A DNA stretch of 64,000 bases from Polytrichum commune (GCA_950295325.1 OX485804.1:42286001-42350000), one strand, 5' to 3'. Counted from the first letter of the stretch, positions 1 to 14,150 are shown. Made by a program: numbers and translations. The notes: generated by a model from the letters alone, not told the origin.

Positions 1-503
1 TTAGTCGCTGTAACCCCTTTTGGTTTCTTCAACCAAAGAGGGATCCAGGCAGGAGTTCAACACCCTCAGGATCATAGAAATCAAAATTGGAATTGGAAGA
101 GTTTCGGGTAAACTATGTATCATGTGCCTAAAACCATCCGCTAGACTGTGATGACCAAGATAAGGATCCAGGAAGTGAATTTCAGCAGTCAATGAACTCG
201 TTCAGTCGCATCTCTGGAGTTTAAATGAATTATTCAACCAAAATTTTCTGTCAAAAGTTTATGCACTGAAGGATCTTGATTATCACATTGCACGGTGAAA
301 TTTGTGTTCAATGGATACATCCGATCCACATTTAAGTGGATTCTACATCTGTTCTCCTTGAGTACAGAGAACACAAGGTGATCTTCAAGAAGCACCATGA
401 GAACGTTTGCTAAACTCAAGAATCTTATTATCCGTCTTTTTTGTATAGATGTAATTTGACATGCCAAATTTTTAAACAATTTGATCGGTGATTCCAATGG
501 CAT
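1..503 (-). other. weak coding-like fragments, unrecognised
   Basis: Two short open stretches lie on the minus strand, at 503-234 (89 codons) and 192-1 (63 codons, running off the window edge), in different frames. The first has a reasonably protein-like composition. I recognise no domain and see no convincing splice junction joining them. They could be the end of a gene lying to the left or chance ORFs in AT-rich DNA. No function is proposed. Confidence 0.15.
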
Positions 504-1143
504 TGTTGTTGTTTCTGAGCATTCCCGGTCAAGAAATTTCAGATGACTTCAAGAGCTCCGTGAAAGAATAAAAAAGAAGCAGATTTGGAAACAGGCGAAT
601 TGGTGCTTTTGCCGCTGCTCAAACACTATGTAAGCCCCTTGGTTATATAGCAGCGAAAAGTCAGTAGTATAGTGGTTGTGCTGCCCACTGTCTCATCTCA
701 TTCATGCGGTCCCCTGTTGGGAATTGATAGAAGTTCGGGAGTATCATGCTACTTCCTTATTACTTTCTGCACTATCTGTCAAGGTTATTAGTTAAAAGTT
801 AAGACCACCAAGATGTGTGCGTTTCTCATATTGTTTAAGGTGATTAACTGCTCAGTGTTATGTTCTTGATGCAAATAAAACTGTAAATGCAAACTATCAG
901 TAACCTTTAAAGGAACAACTCAATAACCTTCTCGATGTAGTTCTCTCAGAACTAATGAGCATATACAATACTTCAGGATTGTTGCAACTCGAAGAGTATT
1001 GTTGCAGTTTCTTTAATATCCAAACTCCTTCATTATAGTGACATCCATTCAAAATTCTTCTTTGGGGTCCTTCTGACCATTAGGCTTACCATTAAGAGCA
1101 CAAGGTGTATTAGTTTCTTGTTTCTCCATCCTCTAAAGGGTGA

Positions 1144-1605
1144 GTGAGGGTGGAGCACATGTACATATTGGTCTTAATGAGTGTCAGCCGTGGCGTTCTA
1201 TGTGCAGCAATGATGCAGAAGCAGCCAAGTGTACCAGTTGAGGCACTAAATCCTGCCATGTCAAATGCAGTCCAAAGAACAAGCGAAGTTCTAGAGTTGA
1301 CACAAAAATTGGTGGTCACACTAATCTGTCATCCAAGGCTAGCAGGTTGGCTTGGTCAGGTATGGGCAAGGAGGAAGAGAGAAGCTACTGAAGCCAGAGG
1401 ATGAATCACAGGCAGTCGGTGTAGTGGAAGAGATTATAAACTCAGACGAAAACGGTCCTGAGACACCAAAACGTTTGGTGATTTCATTTCATTTGGTGAT
1501 TGTCCTCTAACTCAAATGCTGAACAAGGAGAGCCTCGACAAGAAACTCCAAGAGAGAGTGAGTCTGCCGCTTCTAGAAATCACTGCACAATGCTCAGGTA
1601 CGCAA
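1144..1605 (+). other. possible exon fragments of an unrecognised gene
   Basis: Three overlapping open stretches have coding-like composition: 1144-1404, then about 1338-1510 in another frame (acidic, containing KPEDESQAVGVVEEIINSDE), then 1516-1602, ending at a good splice donor (CAG followed by GTACGC). The composition differs from the AT-rich surroundings. I recognise no family. The frame changes mean this is either a small multi-exon gene that I cannot resolve or a decayed gene piece. Confidence 0.2.
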
Positions 1606-1719
1606 AAATTTCCACTGGTCATTGCTACTTTCAAACTCTCGTGTCCTCCTCTTGTTTTGAGTAAAATTTGGGGGAGAAACTATTTTTGTGAGTTTTTTCA
1701 GAATTTCTACTTGTCATGA

Positions 1720-4700
1720 TGTTGCAAGTGGTAGTTGAAGGGTCACCATTTTTGTGGACACCCCATCAAGCTTACTAAAGGTTTCACAGATTAAAGTCAT
1801 GAGCACTTTCAATTGGGATGTCATTTTGACATCTTTGATCAAAACTATATCGTCCTTTAAGGTTGATCTATGTAGATAACCTTCGACCTGAGTTGCATCC
1901 TAATCCCCAGCCGCAGTTTTTGTCATTTTCTTAGAATACATTTCCCAATCAGTAACACGGAATCTCCTCCATATATCTGACGGATAGTCTTCAGCCTTAG
2001 ATGCTGGACTTCTTTCTTAAAAGGAATTGAGGTTGCCAGGGATATACTTGACATTCTTGATTTCAAAATGCATTGCACCTATCTACACAGTTGTATAAAA
2101 TATATTTCAAACTACAATCACACAATAATAACCCAACATGACAGGAGTCATGGGCCCGGCTTGCCCACCTTTGTCTATGGTTTTATATTTTTTATTCCGT
2201 CTGTTGGTCTGCCACAGTGTGAACGATTGCGATCAATAATCTAAATTCTGGCAGATCCCATGTGCAAAATGGTGGGATGGAGCTAAAATTAAATCGACCA
2301 CGTGAGAGCTGTAGCAAGACTCATGCGTTTCTTACGTTTAGTACTTTCATTCCAGAGTAACAATTGGTGGCATCTTAACATTCTATCCCTTTTCAAGAAA
2401 AACATGGGAGGTCCTACTTCCTCGAACACAGCAGCTCAAAAGTTCAAACCATAATTCACCAAGTCACGTCGATCAGTGAGAGGAACAATACGAAGTGTGG
2501 GCCCGCGAGGATATCTGTCGAACTAATAATACTAATGCTTGATTGATCATTTGTTGGACTGTGGAGGCTACTAATTTTGACCCAATATATTATTATTCTA
2601 AGTCACCCCGTCGTTTGGAACACTAATTTTGACCTTACATATTATTATTCTAAGTGTAAGTTTCATCTTTATTGACCTTCTTTGGTATGTACCGTCCCTC
2701 ACGATGATGTTTGCCTGGCCCCATGTTGATTAAATTACTCTTAAATTGCTGAACAGGTATAATTGATGTCGAAACTTCTGAATGATTTTCTGTAAAGTAA
2801 CAGTTAGAATCCAATGGAAAACTTACATATTAAATGATTTTCAATCAATTGCTGAAGTTTGAACCCAGCAAGTTGTTCTTATGGTACCCGATGGAGAACT
2901 GGACTCTGTAGTTTGAACATCTGTCATTTGTGATGATTCACGCCAGGGGCTAAGTTACAATGTTAACCTAAGTTACAAAAGTTATGTTGTGTGAGGTGCA
3001 CTACAAGTCGAAGATGTGCTGTAAAATATTATATGAAGACCTAATTTGGAGTTGACATGTATTATTTGTTCATGAAGGGTGTGTAGATCACATGAGTATG
3101 GTTTAAATTACAATAAATACTTGGTATTTTCACCTTATTAACACAAAAAAAATTTAGAGAATTATATCATATTCATACCAATAAAACATTTGCTTGAGTT
3201 TTGTGTTTAATACAATGAGACTATATTTGTATAGTGTGACGAGAGTAAAACAATCAATCATGTGTAAACTTTGTACCTCTTCATATATATAATTTTTCTG
3301 AACAAAGAGATTTTTTGATACTTGACCAATTCAATCCCACATAATATGAACTTGGTGGTAGAATTTTGTAAGGTGTTTGTAAGACACACCTTAAACTTTA
3401 TTAAACTTTAAAAGTTACAAGTGTATGTATGTATGAAGTTTTTGAATCTTTTAAAGTTACATAAAACAACCAAGTCTCCCCCCCCCCCCCCTCTCCTTTC
3501 TCTCACATGCCCCACACACATATAGATTCCCAAGGGCTTTCAAAATAAATATTTGGAGGGGGCACAAGATTTGGCTATGATTTGTAGTTCAATGGAGCTT
3601 CTAAAAAAGTTAATCATCGAGGTTTCATTGGACAAGTGAGTTTATTTGTCTATGCATGTCTTTGCATATCATATAAAACATATATTTATATTTATATATA
3701 TTATGGTGATATATACACATCATGAACCAAACAAATTCGGCACTCAAGTCCAATATGAGAGACATGCATCAACCAATTTATGAATTTGTACAAACACCAG
3801 CTCAAATTTGAGAATTGAAAATTCAATATTTTTACATGTTGGTAGGAAAGTACTCTAGATTACCATCACATATCATTGTCCAATACCTTTTTGTTGGCTC
3901 TATCTATAGGACAGAGACTACGGTATGCATCAACTTCTTCGTTTCAAGAGCAAATTTCCTAACCACTTTGCATTCACATTTGGACATTACTTGTTCTTGT
4001 TATTTTTGGCCCATTTTATTTTAATGTGGATGTTAACTGTATTTTATGTATATATAAACTATAATTTCTCCCTAAAAAGGCATTGAAAGAAATCTGGTTA
4101 AGTATAGTTATTTCAGCAGTTCTTGATTATTTATTTTGAAAATTTCGGGTGATAAATGAATAGCTTCAATCCTCGACCCGCATTTGAGAAGAAGGTGCAC
4201 AAAATTCAAGAAACGTTTGGTATAGTAAATAGCCATGGATTGGCATGAGCAAAGTGGACATCTACAATTATAGTCTTTCATAGTAAAGGACAGAACCTCA
4301 CGGTTCTACCGTTTTCTTGTTGGACATGCACATTGTACCATGATTCAATAAGTGCAAGTCTCATTGACTTTCACTTGGACTCGTAATAGAAATTGTGTTT
4401 CACTGTGCATTTAATATTTGTATAAGCTTACCAAGATTTGTACGAGGAGTTAAGTTTCTTGTCCCTTGTCAATAACACCTAGAGTATATTGAGAAATTTG
4501 GGTCCAATCAAGCGTATGTCAAAAAAGGCAGTCAAGTTGAATACGAGATTCAACCAGATTAGAATTTTAACCTACTCCAAAACATGCAGATGAACTCCGT
4601 ATCAATAATATGAAAACTCACATGCATATTTTTATCCAAAATTACATTAAATTTTTATCCCATGAGTTTATTCACCCCGTCATCCTAAATTGCTAAAATT

Positions 4701-7480
4701 GTTGACCCAACTTTGAAGCTTCAATGTTGCAATCATATGATATTTTTTTGAATTTTGTTCAAATAAAGATATTTCCCCCCTCATTTTCATGGTAGAGTTG
4801 TACACTTACAAGTGGTCAGTCAAATTCTTTTGGATAATAATAGGCTCAAGTGACCTTGAAATCAAGGGGAGGTATGAAGGTTACGAGTTAATTGGAATAC
4901 ACTTGGGAGATGGACTCAAAGATGAAATGATGGTTTCAATTATTTTTTTTGAAATATTTCTTTGTGCAGATAATTATTATTTAATTGAATTTTCTCCTTG
5001 CATAGCATATTTCAATTCCATTTCATGCTTTTATGAGAAGAAGAATAGTTGTATAAATGCATTTCATGTTAATGACCCTTAATATTTTTATGTCACATAA
5101 ACCGTAATACATGGAAAATAACAAGGTTCTTGAGGTGACAACTTATTTTTAAATAATTTGATGTTATTTGGACTAGGCTTAGTACATCCTCATAGGTGTA
5201 AAAGGTCGATATAAGACACTCATATTGTAGTATTTCATGTCTCTCCAACTTGTGGCACAAATCCAATAAAATGACTCGTGAGAGAAGTTAAAGAAACAAT
5301 CAATTATCAATGTGATGTTGAGATAGACATTTGAAATGACAATGATGTTAAGAACCAATGTTGTAGATGAAAGTCTACTTAAACTTTTTATTTTTAAAAA
5401 GTTATACTTTCAACACTGGAATATGCAATATGTTGTGGCATCAATAAGATTAAGTTGCACCGCTAGATAGATAGATGGTTAGATAGATTAAAAAGTAAAG
5501 TAAAATAATAATGACATTATATTATAAAAAATAATACGTGTAGTTTAACATGACATTAAATGTTACAAACTTTTACATTTAAGATATTTTGAGTCTAAAA
5601 TACTTATTTTACTTATTTTAAACATGAACAAGGTGATAATAAATTTAAACAAAATAATACATTGGTTTATCATTCAAAATATCAACAAATCAGACAAAAA
5701 AAACATGTAGAAGATAAACAAGTAGATTGTGACAAGGATGATGAAGTAATTTAGAAATAGTTTAAGGAGAAAGACTTCAATGAGGAGAATGAAAATACAA
5801 AATCTGACCATGAAGACAAATGAAACATTTGACAACAAGGATTTCAAAGGTGAATAGTCTACCAATGGATGTACGAAATCGATTATTGATTATCATTCAC
5901 ATTTCAATAAAGAGGCTACATAATATGCCCATGGGGCACCTATTACACTGGGTGAACCTTTTTAAGTGTTATAAGATTTTTGATACATACTTAGAACAAC
6001 CTCATTCATTCCAAACTCCAAGCATTCCACAAAAATGTTTGCATCGATATATCGAACCAAAAATGTTGACGAATTGTGGGTCAAAAAACTATGCACTATA
6101 GAAGCAAATGTAGGGTATTCTAGATTATAGGTTCAAAATAACATGATACAAGAAGTTTATGATTTTATTATTATTATATATATATATAAGTTAAATTAGC
6201 TAAACTCTATCCATGAAACATTGTCTCCTTGCTTGCAATCTGATGATAATGTTCATGCCATGCTATTTACATTTTTAGCCAATTAAATCAAAGTTCAAGC
6301 CATTGCAATTCTTAGTGCATTTATGGCTATAATATAGATTAAAAATTGTTTTTGAAATGATGTTATGACAATCAAATAGAAGGTCGTTTGTTCAAACTAT
6401 AAAGATATAATGTAATGGGTTCAATTCCATCACTTATTTGAATTGCATACCTATATTTGAATGACTAGTGTGTAAATTGGTTTGGATTTAACACAAACAC
6501 CAAACATACGTTCTTAAAAGACACGTTCATGGCTTAACTATTTGTGTCAAAAATTAAGAAAATGTGATTTCACTTTTACTATTTCATATGGACACTTTTG
6601 TTCAAATGCATAATGAAATGATAAGGATGAAAAAAAAAATTAAAAAAATTGCTCAAGTGTTTTTGTGGCAACATATGGCATATGCACCTGCTTGGAACCA
6701 AACAAATTGGATTAATAATGTGATAAGGAGGTATTCATTATATTTTCAACTTCTGTTGAATTTTTGTGTGTATCATGTGTATATTTTCCCTTAGTTGAAT
6801 GCAACAAAAATGCAAGAACTTTGATGAAAATAAATTATCATTATTGAATGTTGCTTCTCATGACAAAAATTATGTATAATCTTTTAAAGAAGACATTCAT
6901 GTAATTTATACACAACTTGAACCCTGTAATGTCTTGCGAATGTATTTAATCTAATGCAAATGTTCATGATTTATAAGAAATGCACATCAAATCATAACCG
7001 GTTGAAACTTGACACAAACATTTTGTATCATCATATATAGCATAAAAACATTCACTTGTAAATTTCTCCACTTTAACACTCTTTATCATTTGGACTATTG
7101 TTTCTTAACGTGTCAATATCAAAATAAGCAATACAATCCTCTACCTTTTGATGCATGAAAAACATACACGTGCTCGGAACACGTAAGGACTTGACCTAAA
7201 GCAACTATGCAAGATTGAGTTATGATGGATATTTTTGATAATAAATTAGAAATCGCTTGCATAGAGTGCATCAAGTTGTCTAAGAACACCGACTATATTG
7301 ATATGATCTTAAAATTATCATCAGCAAGTTTTTGCTTCACTAAATTTTACTTTATAGCCTTGCAACCTACATTCTATAGCAAATGAAGATTGTGTGTTAC
7401 TAGGTATGTGAAAAAAAGGCATGGACATATCTATCTCAGTCTAAAATTTATCCTCTAACTTATAAGGTAGATGTGCTTAA
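1720..7480. other. AT-rich intergenic region, no gene seen
   Basis: This is about 5.8 kb of AT-rich sequence. It has short chance ORFs, a C14 run at 3478-3491, a short TA-rich run near 6175-6190 and low-complexity stretches. I see no conserved protein motif or RNA gene. Around 6450-6520 and from about 7490 there are weak resemblances to dispersed repeat family B. Confidence 0.5.
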
Positions 7481-7484
7481 TTTA

Positions 7485-8055
7485 GTTGATCGTCTGAAAC
7501 AAACACCTATGTTTGAATGGTGTATAATTGGGTGTGAATTGAAGAACGGACACCAAAAAGATATGTGTTATAAAAACATTATACTATATGCTCAATTGTT
7601 TTTTAACCATACTAGACATAATAGGCAACATAATTGAGAAAACTTATATGATCATATATCAACTCAAGAATCTTCACTCCGACAATGAACATGATATTCA
7701 CATGAGCTCCAAAAATAATAAGGAAAGTGGAAGCTACATGCATGCATGATTTGGATTTGCTGCACTAATTTTCCTAATTAGTGCGTATTATTGTTCGTAC
7801 CTACGCAATGCAATAAAATTTTACTCATGAATTCAAGTTTTATTTAAAAAAGTTCAATAAGTTTTTTGAAAAATATAAAATATGGTGAAATATTACAATC
7901 TCATTAGAACGTTATAGCATTGCATAACTCCAAATAGTAGAACACATTAATTGGGATAATTAGTGTAGTCATCTCACACTAATTGCGTGTTCCATATCCT
8001 ATGAGAAGTGGATGCAGACAGGAAAAGTGTCCGTTTAAGACCCATTTATTTTAAT
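7485..8055 (+). repeat. dispersed repeat family B, copy upstream of the PTP-like gene
   Basis: This segment shares an ordered set of short blocks with other places in the window: a motif like GGACACCAAAAAGACATGTG, then a GATTGGACTA-like block, then ACATAATTG, then a closing block resembling GAGAAGTGGGTGCAGA and AAAGTGTCCGTTTAAGACC. The same order is seen near 32380-32755, 47400-47700 and 60645-60995. Reverse copies are near 12030-12290, 32930-33680, 41620-41910 and 57340-57690. No ORF is shared, so this is probably a non-autonomous element. Its ends and target duplication are not resolved. Confidence 0.6.
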
Positions 8056-8084
8056 AAAGTCATCAGTGTTTTGGAGGGTTAGGG

Positions 8085-8709
8085 TGACGTGGCCGAATGG
8101 GATTGGAGTAACCAGTGGTTGCTGATGTGGCAGACCTCCATCGAGGAGGATGAGCTATCACCACGCCGTGGTGGCCGCTCCATCGCCGAATTCAAGCTTC
8201 TTCGCGAGCTCACCGTGCAGATTCAAACTCATTGTACTTACGATTCGATTTCCACAGCCGCATTTCACGTACTGTAAGTGCTTCTTTTCAGAAATTTATT
8301 TTGGAATATGCTGAATTCAGTTGGAAAGGAATCCAATCCTGACGGATTGTTGTGTCATTCTGAATTCAAAAGCTTGATACCCGGGTTTTCATAAGTATGC
8401 AGATATGAAAGATTGAGATTTTCTGTAGAATCCTAGTATGGCTGTGATCTGTTTCACGCTATATTTGATACATTTAAGTGTTTTGACGGAGGTTGTTTGC
8501 TTGTTTCGAATGTCAGCGTCCCTCTCTGCAATTGAAGACGTAAGAATGTCCTGCTACGGCAACCAAAATGCAACAGATGAAGTCAGTGTTCAGATTTGCA
8601 TATCAGTACTCCTTGAAGAATATGAAAGCGGTCGATCTATTTAAGGAGTTTGCAGATTCAAGATTCAAGTTCTAGCGTCAAATTTGCAGAGGATCGTATC
8701 TAGGACACC
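8085..8709 (+). promoter_or_regulatory. probable 5' leader of the PTP-like gene
   Basis: Base composition rises sharply from about 8080, just after the repeat B copy. A GGGTTAGGG telobox-like motif lies near 8077-8086 and a 62-codon ORF at 8089-8277 ends before the main start. A GTAAGTG donor-like site near 8275 could open a leader intron. This suggests a transcribed 5' leader, possibly spliced and possibly with an upstream ORF. No transcription start is proven. Confidence 0.35.
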
Positions 8710-11700
8710 ATGAACTTATCTTACAGTTCACCAATTAGAGCTCCTATCAACAATCCATGTGGAGGCCACAGCATAAGCTTCAGGTGCAGCACTATAGCGA
8801 CTTCAAGAAAGATGTGTCATGAAGAATGCTATGGAATCCTTCACAGTGGAGCGAATTCTTGGAATTGGAAAAATCGAACAGAGAATTTGCGGTTAATACA
8901 AACGTGCTGCTTCTTGAAGAAGAATGGCAGCCACAACGTGAGACTGTACAGATGCACGAATGCACCAGGATTTGATTACCGTGCTGCACTAGTGCTCTCC
9001 AAAGAATCATCCGTCGGAGTATCAAGAAACTGCATAAGGTCTCTGGCTCATGAAAATGAACCCTTGCGAGGCTGTTGTTCTCGGCTATGGCTGCGACAAT
9101 CAAGAACCTTAAAGTTAAGATGTAATACTACGGCAAGTACATTAGCCAGCGATGTTAATCCTTCCCCTGCGGAAAGAAGTTTCCATAGCGAAACTGTGTG
9201 TGATGCAGGAACCTCAGATATGGAGGTGCGGTCCGACTCTGACTCAAGTGATTCAGCTAAGGTGTCTCTTCTAAAGTGACGCTCTTCAGAAACTTCATCA
9301 CTGCAATTCCATGTACCAGTGCAATGAGAGTTGAAACTTTCAAGCAATTGAGAATATTTGCAGATGTAAAGATAGCATTCAGCAGGCACTATCGCTTCTC
9401 TAAGGAATTTTGAAGACTTTATTCTTTTAATTTCTTGCTGTCTGGAAATTCACGCCACAGCAGGGCTTTGGTGAATACAGGAGGAGGTTGAATGGGAGAA
9501 AAGTAGTGTGAGCACTGCAAGCGGTGCCTTAGCAGAATGGCGGTCAGCTCGAACTCGCAGCGGGCAAGCCATTGTCGACTGGGGAAGATATCATCTCCAG
9601 GCAAGTTGCAACTCAGTGTCGTGCTTACATCTCATGTCTCGCAGACCTAGGCTTGTCTAGACAAATTTCAATTGTCGAGCTGTCAATGACTGAGCTTCCA
9701 GAACAAACTACTATGAGTGGACGCTCAGGAGAATTTAGGAAGTAAGTATCTGAAAGCATGAAGGCTTCATGATTCCATAGAGACGCAATGGTTCATTAAT
9801 GGGCAGGATATGCCAAGTGCAGACTTGTTGTCCACTTTCCCCTAGTGGTTGCTGCAAATCTTGCCGTCAATGGCAGGTAAATGAAGATTTTGTAAAAAGA
9901 TGTTACACTTTTGTTGAGCGCCCTCAAAGATGTGGTGCTGAGATCTTATAGTACTGTTCAGGACATCCCGATGATATCTTGTATGATATAGAATTCATTT
10001 GACTTATCTAGGTTCTTGTTTCAGATTGAAGACGTGTGATTTCTTTGTTTCAAATCTGGAAGAACAGGTGATGTTTGTAGACAGATCACATAGGGTGCGG
10101 TCTCGACTCGCAGAAGGACTCTTTGAACGAATAGCTACCTGGAGTGGATATGGCCTCATTCTCTATGGTGTATGTGTCATTCTGCCCTTCTCATTCTATT
10201 TAGTTTCCTTGCTGTCTTTGTTAGTCATTTTAGCATCATCGTTTCCAGTTACCTGTGGATGTCTTTGAAGTTGAACACTTAAAAACACACTCTCATGTGA
10301 GGCACAATTTTTAGAATTTGTGCAGTTTGTGTTGAGTGTATCTGTACTTTCCAACTTCACTTGCAGAGCATTTACAGTAAGTCTATACCTTCGTAACTGT
10401 AGCTTATGTGTAGATAAATTGGTAGCCTATTTTAAAGTGCTTGAAGGTCATATTGTGTGTGCACATGGAAGTGGGCCATCATGAATTGCCATCAGTAGCT
10501 GATGATAGATGGCTTTTACAAGGATTTTTATCCGAGGTTGCACAGACCAGTTTGCTTCTTAAAGAAAAGAAGGACGGCCTCTTATAAGCTTTTTGATAAG
10601 TTATGCAAAGATAAACCTATTGTACTCTGTTATTTTTGCAAATCGTTTCCACATGTTGCTGGAAACTTGTACCACTACACTTAGCCTGCACATTCAACCT
10701 GACAAATTATCTTTGGATGCACAGGTAGAGCGACCTGTGCACCGCAACAATTTTTCTATGAGTTTATACTAGTATGGTTTATAGTGGACATGTACAACTT
10801 GCTTGCAGCACTCATGTGGGTTAAGTGCAAAAGCGGGTGAACGCCCATCTTTGGGGTATCAGGGTGAAGCACACCGACTTGGTATTGCTCGCCATGTTTT
10901 TAAAGCTCCAGCAACGACACTAGATCGCAGGTTCAACTCGATTCTTTGAGACTTAGCAACCACTCGGAAGAATTTTTTTTGATAATTTCTTGATTGCCTT
11001 ACCAACATTGTGCTCTGACTACCCTAGATTTTCTTTGGTTAATTGCCATGTTTGTTAGATAAGTCCACGATATAGAGCTCAGTAGATTGTCAGGCTTCTG
11101 TATAGAGCACTAACAAACACTATATAGAGCTTCTACAATGTACTGAGCTCTACATTCTGGATTTGAGCACATATATTTCACCTTATAGGATGTGCCCTCT
11201 CGTAGTTGTCTAGGATTGGACTAAAATAAACAGTGTGCTGATATATCATTTCGTTCATGTATGCAGTGACTTGGACAGCTATGACTTGATAGTGGCAATG
11301 GACATTGAAGTCAGAGATGAAGTTTTGCTTGTCGCAGGTTGTAAGTCCTCAGGTGACACGTCCGAGTACAGTAACAAGGTGCTACTTCTGACTATTTGAA
11401 ATCACCCGCGTGTCTCTTCATGTTAATTGTTGCTTGCATGTTGTCAAGGCCCCTGGGCAATAGTCGTCAATCTTGCTTGAAACATGCTCAATATGTAGAG
11501 TGTTGACTCCTTTATGGAGTAGCAGTCTTAAGGAATGAGATATTATAGATCATATTGCTTATCATACAGTACCCTGTGAACTGATGTTGACCGAGTAGTC
11601 ATTTATAATAATCATGTGGTATCAATTGGCAGAAAACACAAACACACCATTTTGTTCTTGCGCACAAATAAAATATCAACACTGTAAACATAGTTATGTG

Positions 11701-12669
11701 AGTCTGTCTGAAGGCTGGTGACATGATTCTATGATCTCATTCGTTTCTGAATTTTGAGGTGCCCATTGTTTAGGTGCGCTTAATGAGTGAGTTTGTGTCC
11801 TACGGTAACATTGAAATGCTGGAAGATAGTCTGCGGGAAATTGTTCAGCCTTCTCTACCCGAAGCTCTCACAGCGCATGAAGTAAGCAAGACTCCCCATT
11901 TTACGACCTTCTGAAATATTGGTTTGTGTAGAAAGAAGTGGAGGGTCAGCTAAAGTAACCATGTCGCTTAAGGATATCAATCACGCTATTGGTATAAGAT
12001 GATTTGCAGATTCAAATTGAGCTGTAGCCGTTTTCCTCATAATTTTGGAGCTCAAATGAATATCTTATCCATTACAAAGTGAAGATTCTCTCTCTTCTTA
12101 AATGATCATATAGGTTCCCGAACGGCATTGACTATTGAATCTAGAATAGTCAACAAATTTTGAACACGTAATTTAACCTCATTAGACATGTCTTTATGGT
12201 GTCCATTCTTAGATCCACATGTACATAAATACAGGTGTCTGACAAAGACAAGTAACCGAGTTAGGCCTGTTTAGCTTAACTCATGCTCAGCTTGCAAACC
12301 CACAAGCAGGGCTAAACAGTATGTTTTTTCCAGCTAACTCCATTTCACATATTTCTTTAAACAAAGGAGTGTGCAAAACTTTATAGTCGACTCAAATGTG
12401 CATCTAATCAATTCGTTTCACCAACCTAGTCAGTTTCAAGTCCTGGCTTCTCCATGTAATTTTTGGAAAAGAGATGCTGATGCAAATCAAGTTTCCCTGT
12501 AAGTGACTTGTTTCCTGGCTACTGAGTCCAGGTGCAGCAAACGTACCTATCACAATACTCAACATGGCGGACCATGGTGGCGACCATCACTATGTGCTGT
12601 GCTGGACTGGTCCGGTTTCTAATTGATGAATACCCAGCTGACCTTCCTGACTATGATCCTGTGGACTAG
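8710..12669 (+). CDS. LMW-PTP-fold protein lacking the catalytic cysteine (putative pseudophosphatase)
   Basis: Seven exons: 8710-9261, 9536-9741, 10025-10169, 10809-10930, 11267-11378, 11774-11881, 12532-12669. All junctions are GT-AG and in frame, giving 460 residues. An in-frame TAG nine bases upstream fixes the start. Residues 1-250 form a Ser/Arg-rich N-terminal region, possibly an organelle transit peptide plus linker. From residue 268 the LMW-PTP pattern is visible: VMFVDRSHRVRSRLAEGLF at the P-loop, then SCGLSAKAGERPS, then DLDSYDLIVAMD, then VRLMSEF. The P-loop C(X)5R-S has become D272(X)5R278-S279, and the DPYYG catalytic-acid motif is absent; the C-terminus reads LIDEYPADLPDYDPVD. 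Cys-based catalysis is therefore not expected. The fold may bind a ligand or partner instead. The last intron holds a repeat B copy. Family assignment is by motif order; the role is unknown. Confidence 0.85.
12030..12290 (-). repeat. dispersed repeat family B, intronic copy
   Basis: Reverse-orientation copy in the last intron of the PTP-like gene. Blocks such as AAGTGAAGATTCTC, AAATGATCATATAGGT and GTGTCCATTCTTAGATCCACA match the copy at 57450-57690 closely and in the same order. Confidence 0.6.
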
Positions 12670-14150
12670 GAAAAAGTTTGGGGACCACGGCCTAACTCCT
12701 TGTTCATACTTCCATGGGTAAGACTTCATTCCATGGAACTGATTTCCCTGCTCACATATCGGTCTCAAATACGGTCGGCCTTGTTCATCATAGTGGGGAG
12801 CCCTATAAATATTTAGAGCAGCTACCAATCAGAGCAAGGGGCAATTGCGGGGGGGGGGGGGGGGAGGGTGTGGAGGTTACAGATAAGGTTAGGAGAATTG
12901 GGGCAGAAATCTATATGATTATGTGTCCATTCTTTGTACAATCTTGATCATGGAAACTAAAGCTAGTGAATGCATTAGACAATTTAAGGCTGTCAATGTA
13001 GTATTTCTTGTGATAACTACTAGTTGTATGCCTTTTATTACTCGTGGTTAGCTTCTTATGCCTCTGCTTTTTCCTTGGAACATATAGAGCAAACTTTGGG
13101 ACTCGTGAAGTTTACAAAGGTCCAAGTCCAAGGTATAAAAAAATGAAGTGGCACTAATGTAGTTAATCTTGATGGAGTCAATTCAAGAAAACACTCCACT
13201 CAATTGGAGAAATCAAACTTTGAATATATGTCCAATCTTGAGTCCAAAACGTAAGGTCAATTCAAGAGATATTTTGGAGCCAAGTGTCATGGACCCAAAC
13301 TCTAATGTAATCCCACCCCTACTTCTGAGGGCAAAGGAAGACCCAAAAAATGCATTAGGTAGGAAAGAAGGGTGAGAGGGAGAGGAAGACAAAATTTGCG
13401 TGTTTTTGTTGGACTATTAAGTGCATAGTCAAAGTTTGACGAAGGGTCTCATCATGGTACAGAAGTCTGACTGCTTGCTTTCTCATGTGGAATCATAATA
13501 GTCATGAATACAAGAGGGACCTTCTAGGTGCAGGACTAGAAAATTCAATCTCAAAGTGCAACTTTGCACGTGAGTTTATTGTGATTAATAATATGTGCGA
13601 TCTAAAAGCAGGCCCAAAACTAGTTCTTATGCAACTTCTTTCAGACAGCTCATATTACTCATATTTCAACTATGTTTTGGAACTCTGAGTTGAGGCACAA
13701 CCTCTTTTAAACATGTGTCTTATTGGTGTCCATTCATAGATCCACAAACTATTCAAACATAGGTGTCTAAACAAGATAAGTAATCTATATTAGACCACTC
13801 TACCTCATGCTATGTATGATAGGATCTAGCATACGGACAAACCATAGGTATCCCAGTAACGAATCTACCCACCTCCCAACTCCATGTACAATTTTGACCA
13901 TTGGATCACCTTGAGAATCGTGTCAACCTGTTTGCAATTGCAAAGCTTGCAAACTGCCATTCCAAGTTTTGGAATCGAAGTTAAGACGCAAAAGTTACAA
14001 GAGGTCAAAGTGGGAGGTTCTTGGTACTTTCAAGACCCTCCTTCTAAACTGTGTTGACCTATGGAATCCAAAACGGTAAACTTATCATGTGCATATAGTC
14101 CAATCTCATTGGAAAAAAAGGTCCTTTCTGGTGTCAATTCATAACTACAG
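12670..14150. other. intergenic, repeat fragments and a G16 run
   Basis: No gene recognised. A G16 tract lies at 12849-12864. A reverse fragment of repeat B lies around 13690-13830 (GGTGTCCATTCATAGATCCAC block). Short ORFs here show no family features. Confidence 0.4.

Noticed and set aside
9048-9389. 113-codon minus-strand ORF
   Set aside because: Antisense of exon 1 of the PTP-like gene, whose plus-strand frame joins six further exons in phase.
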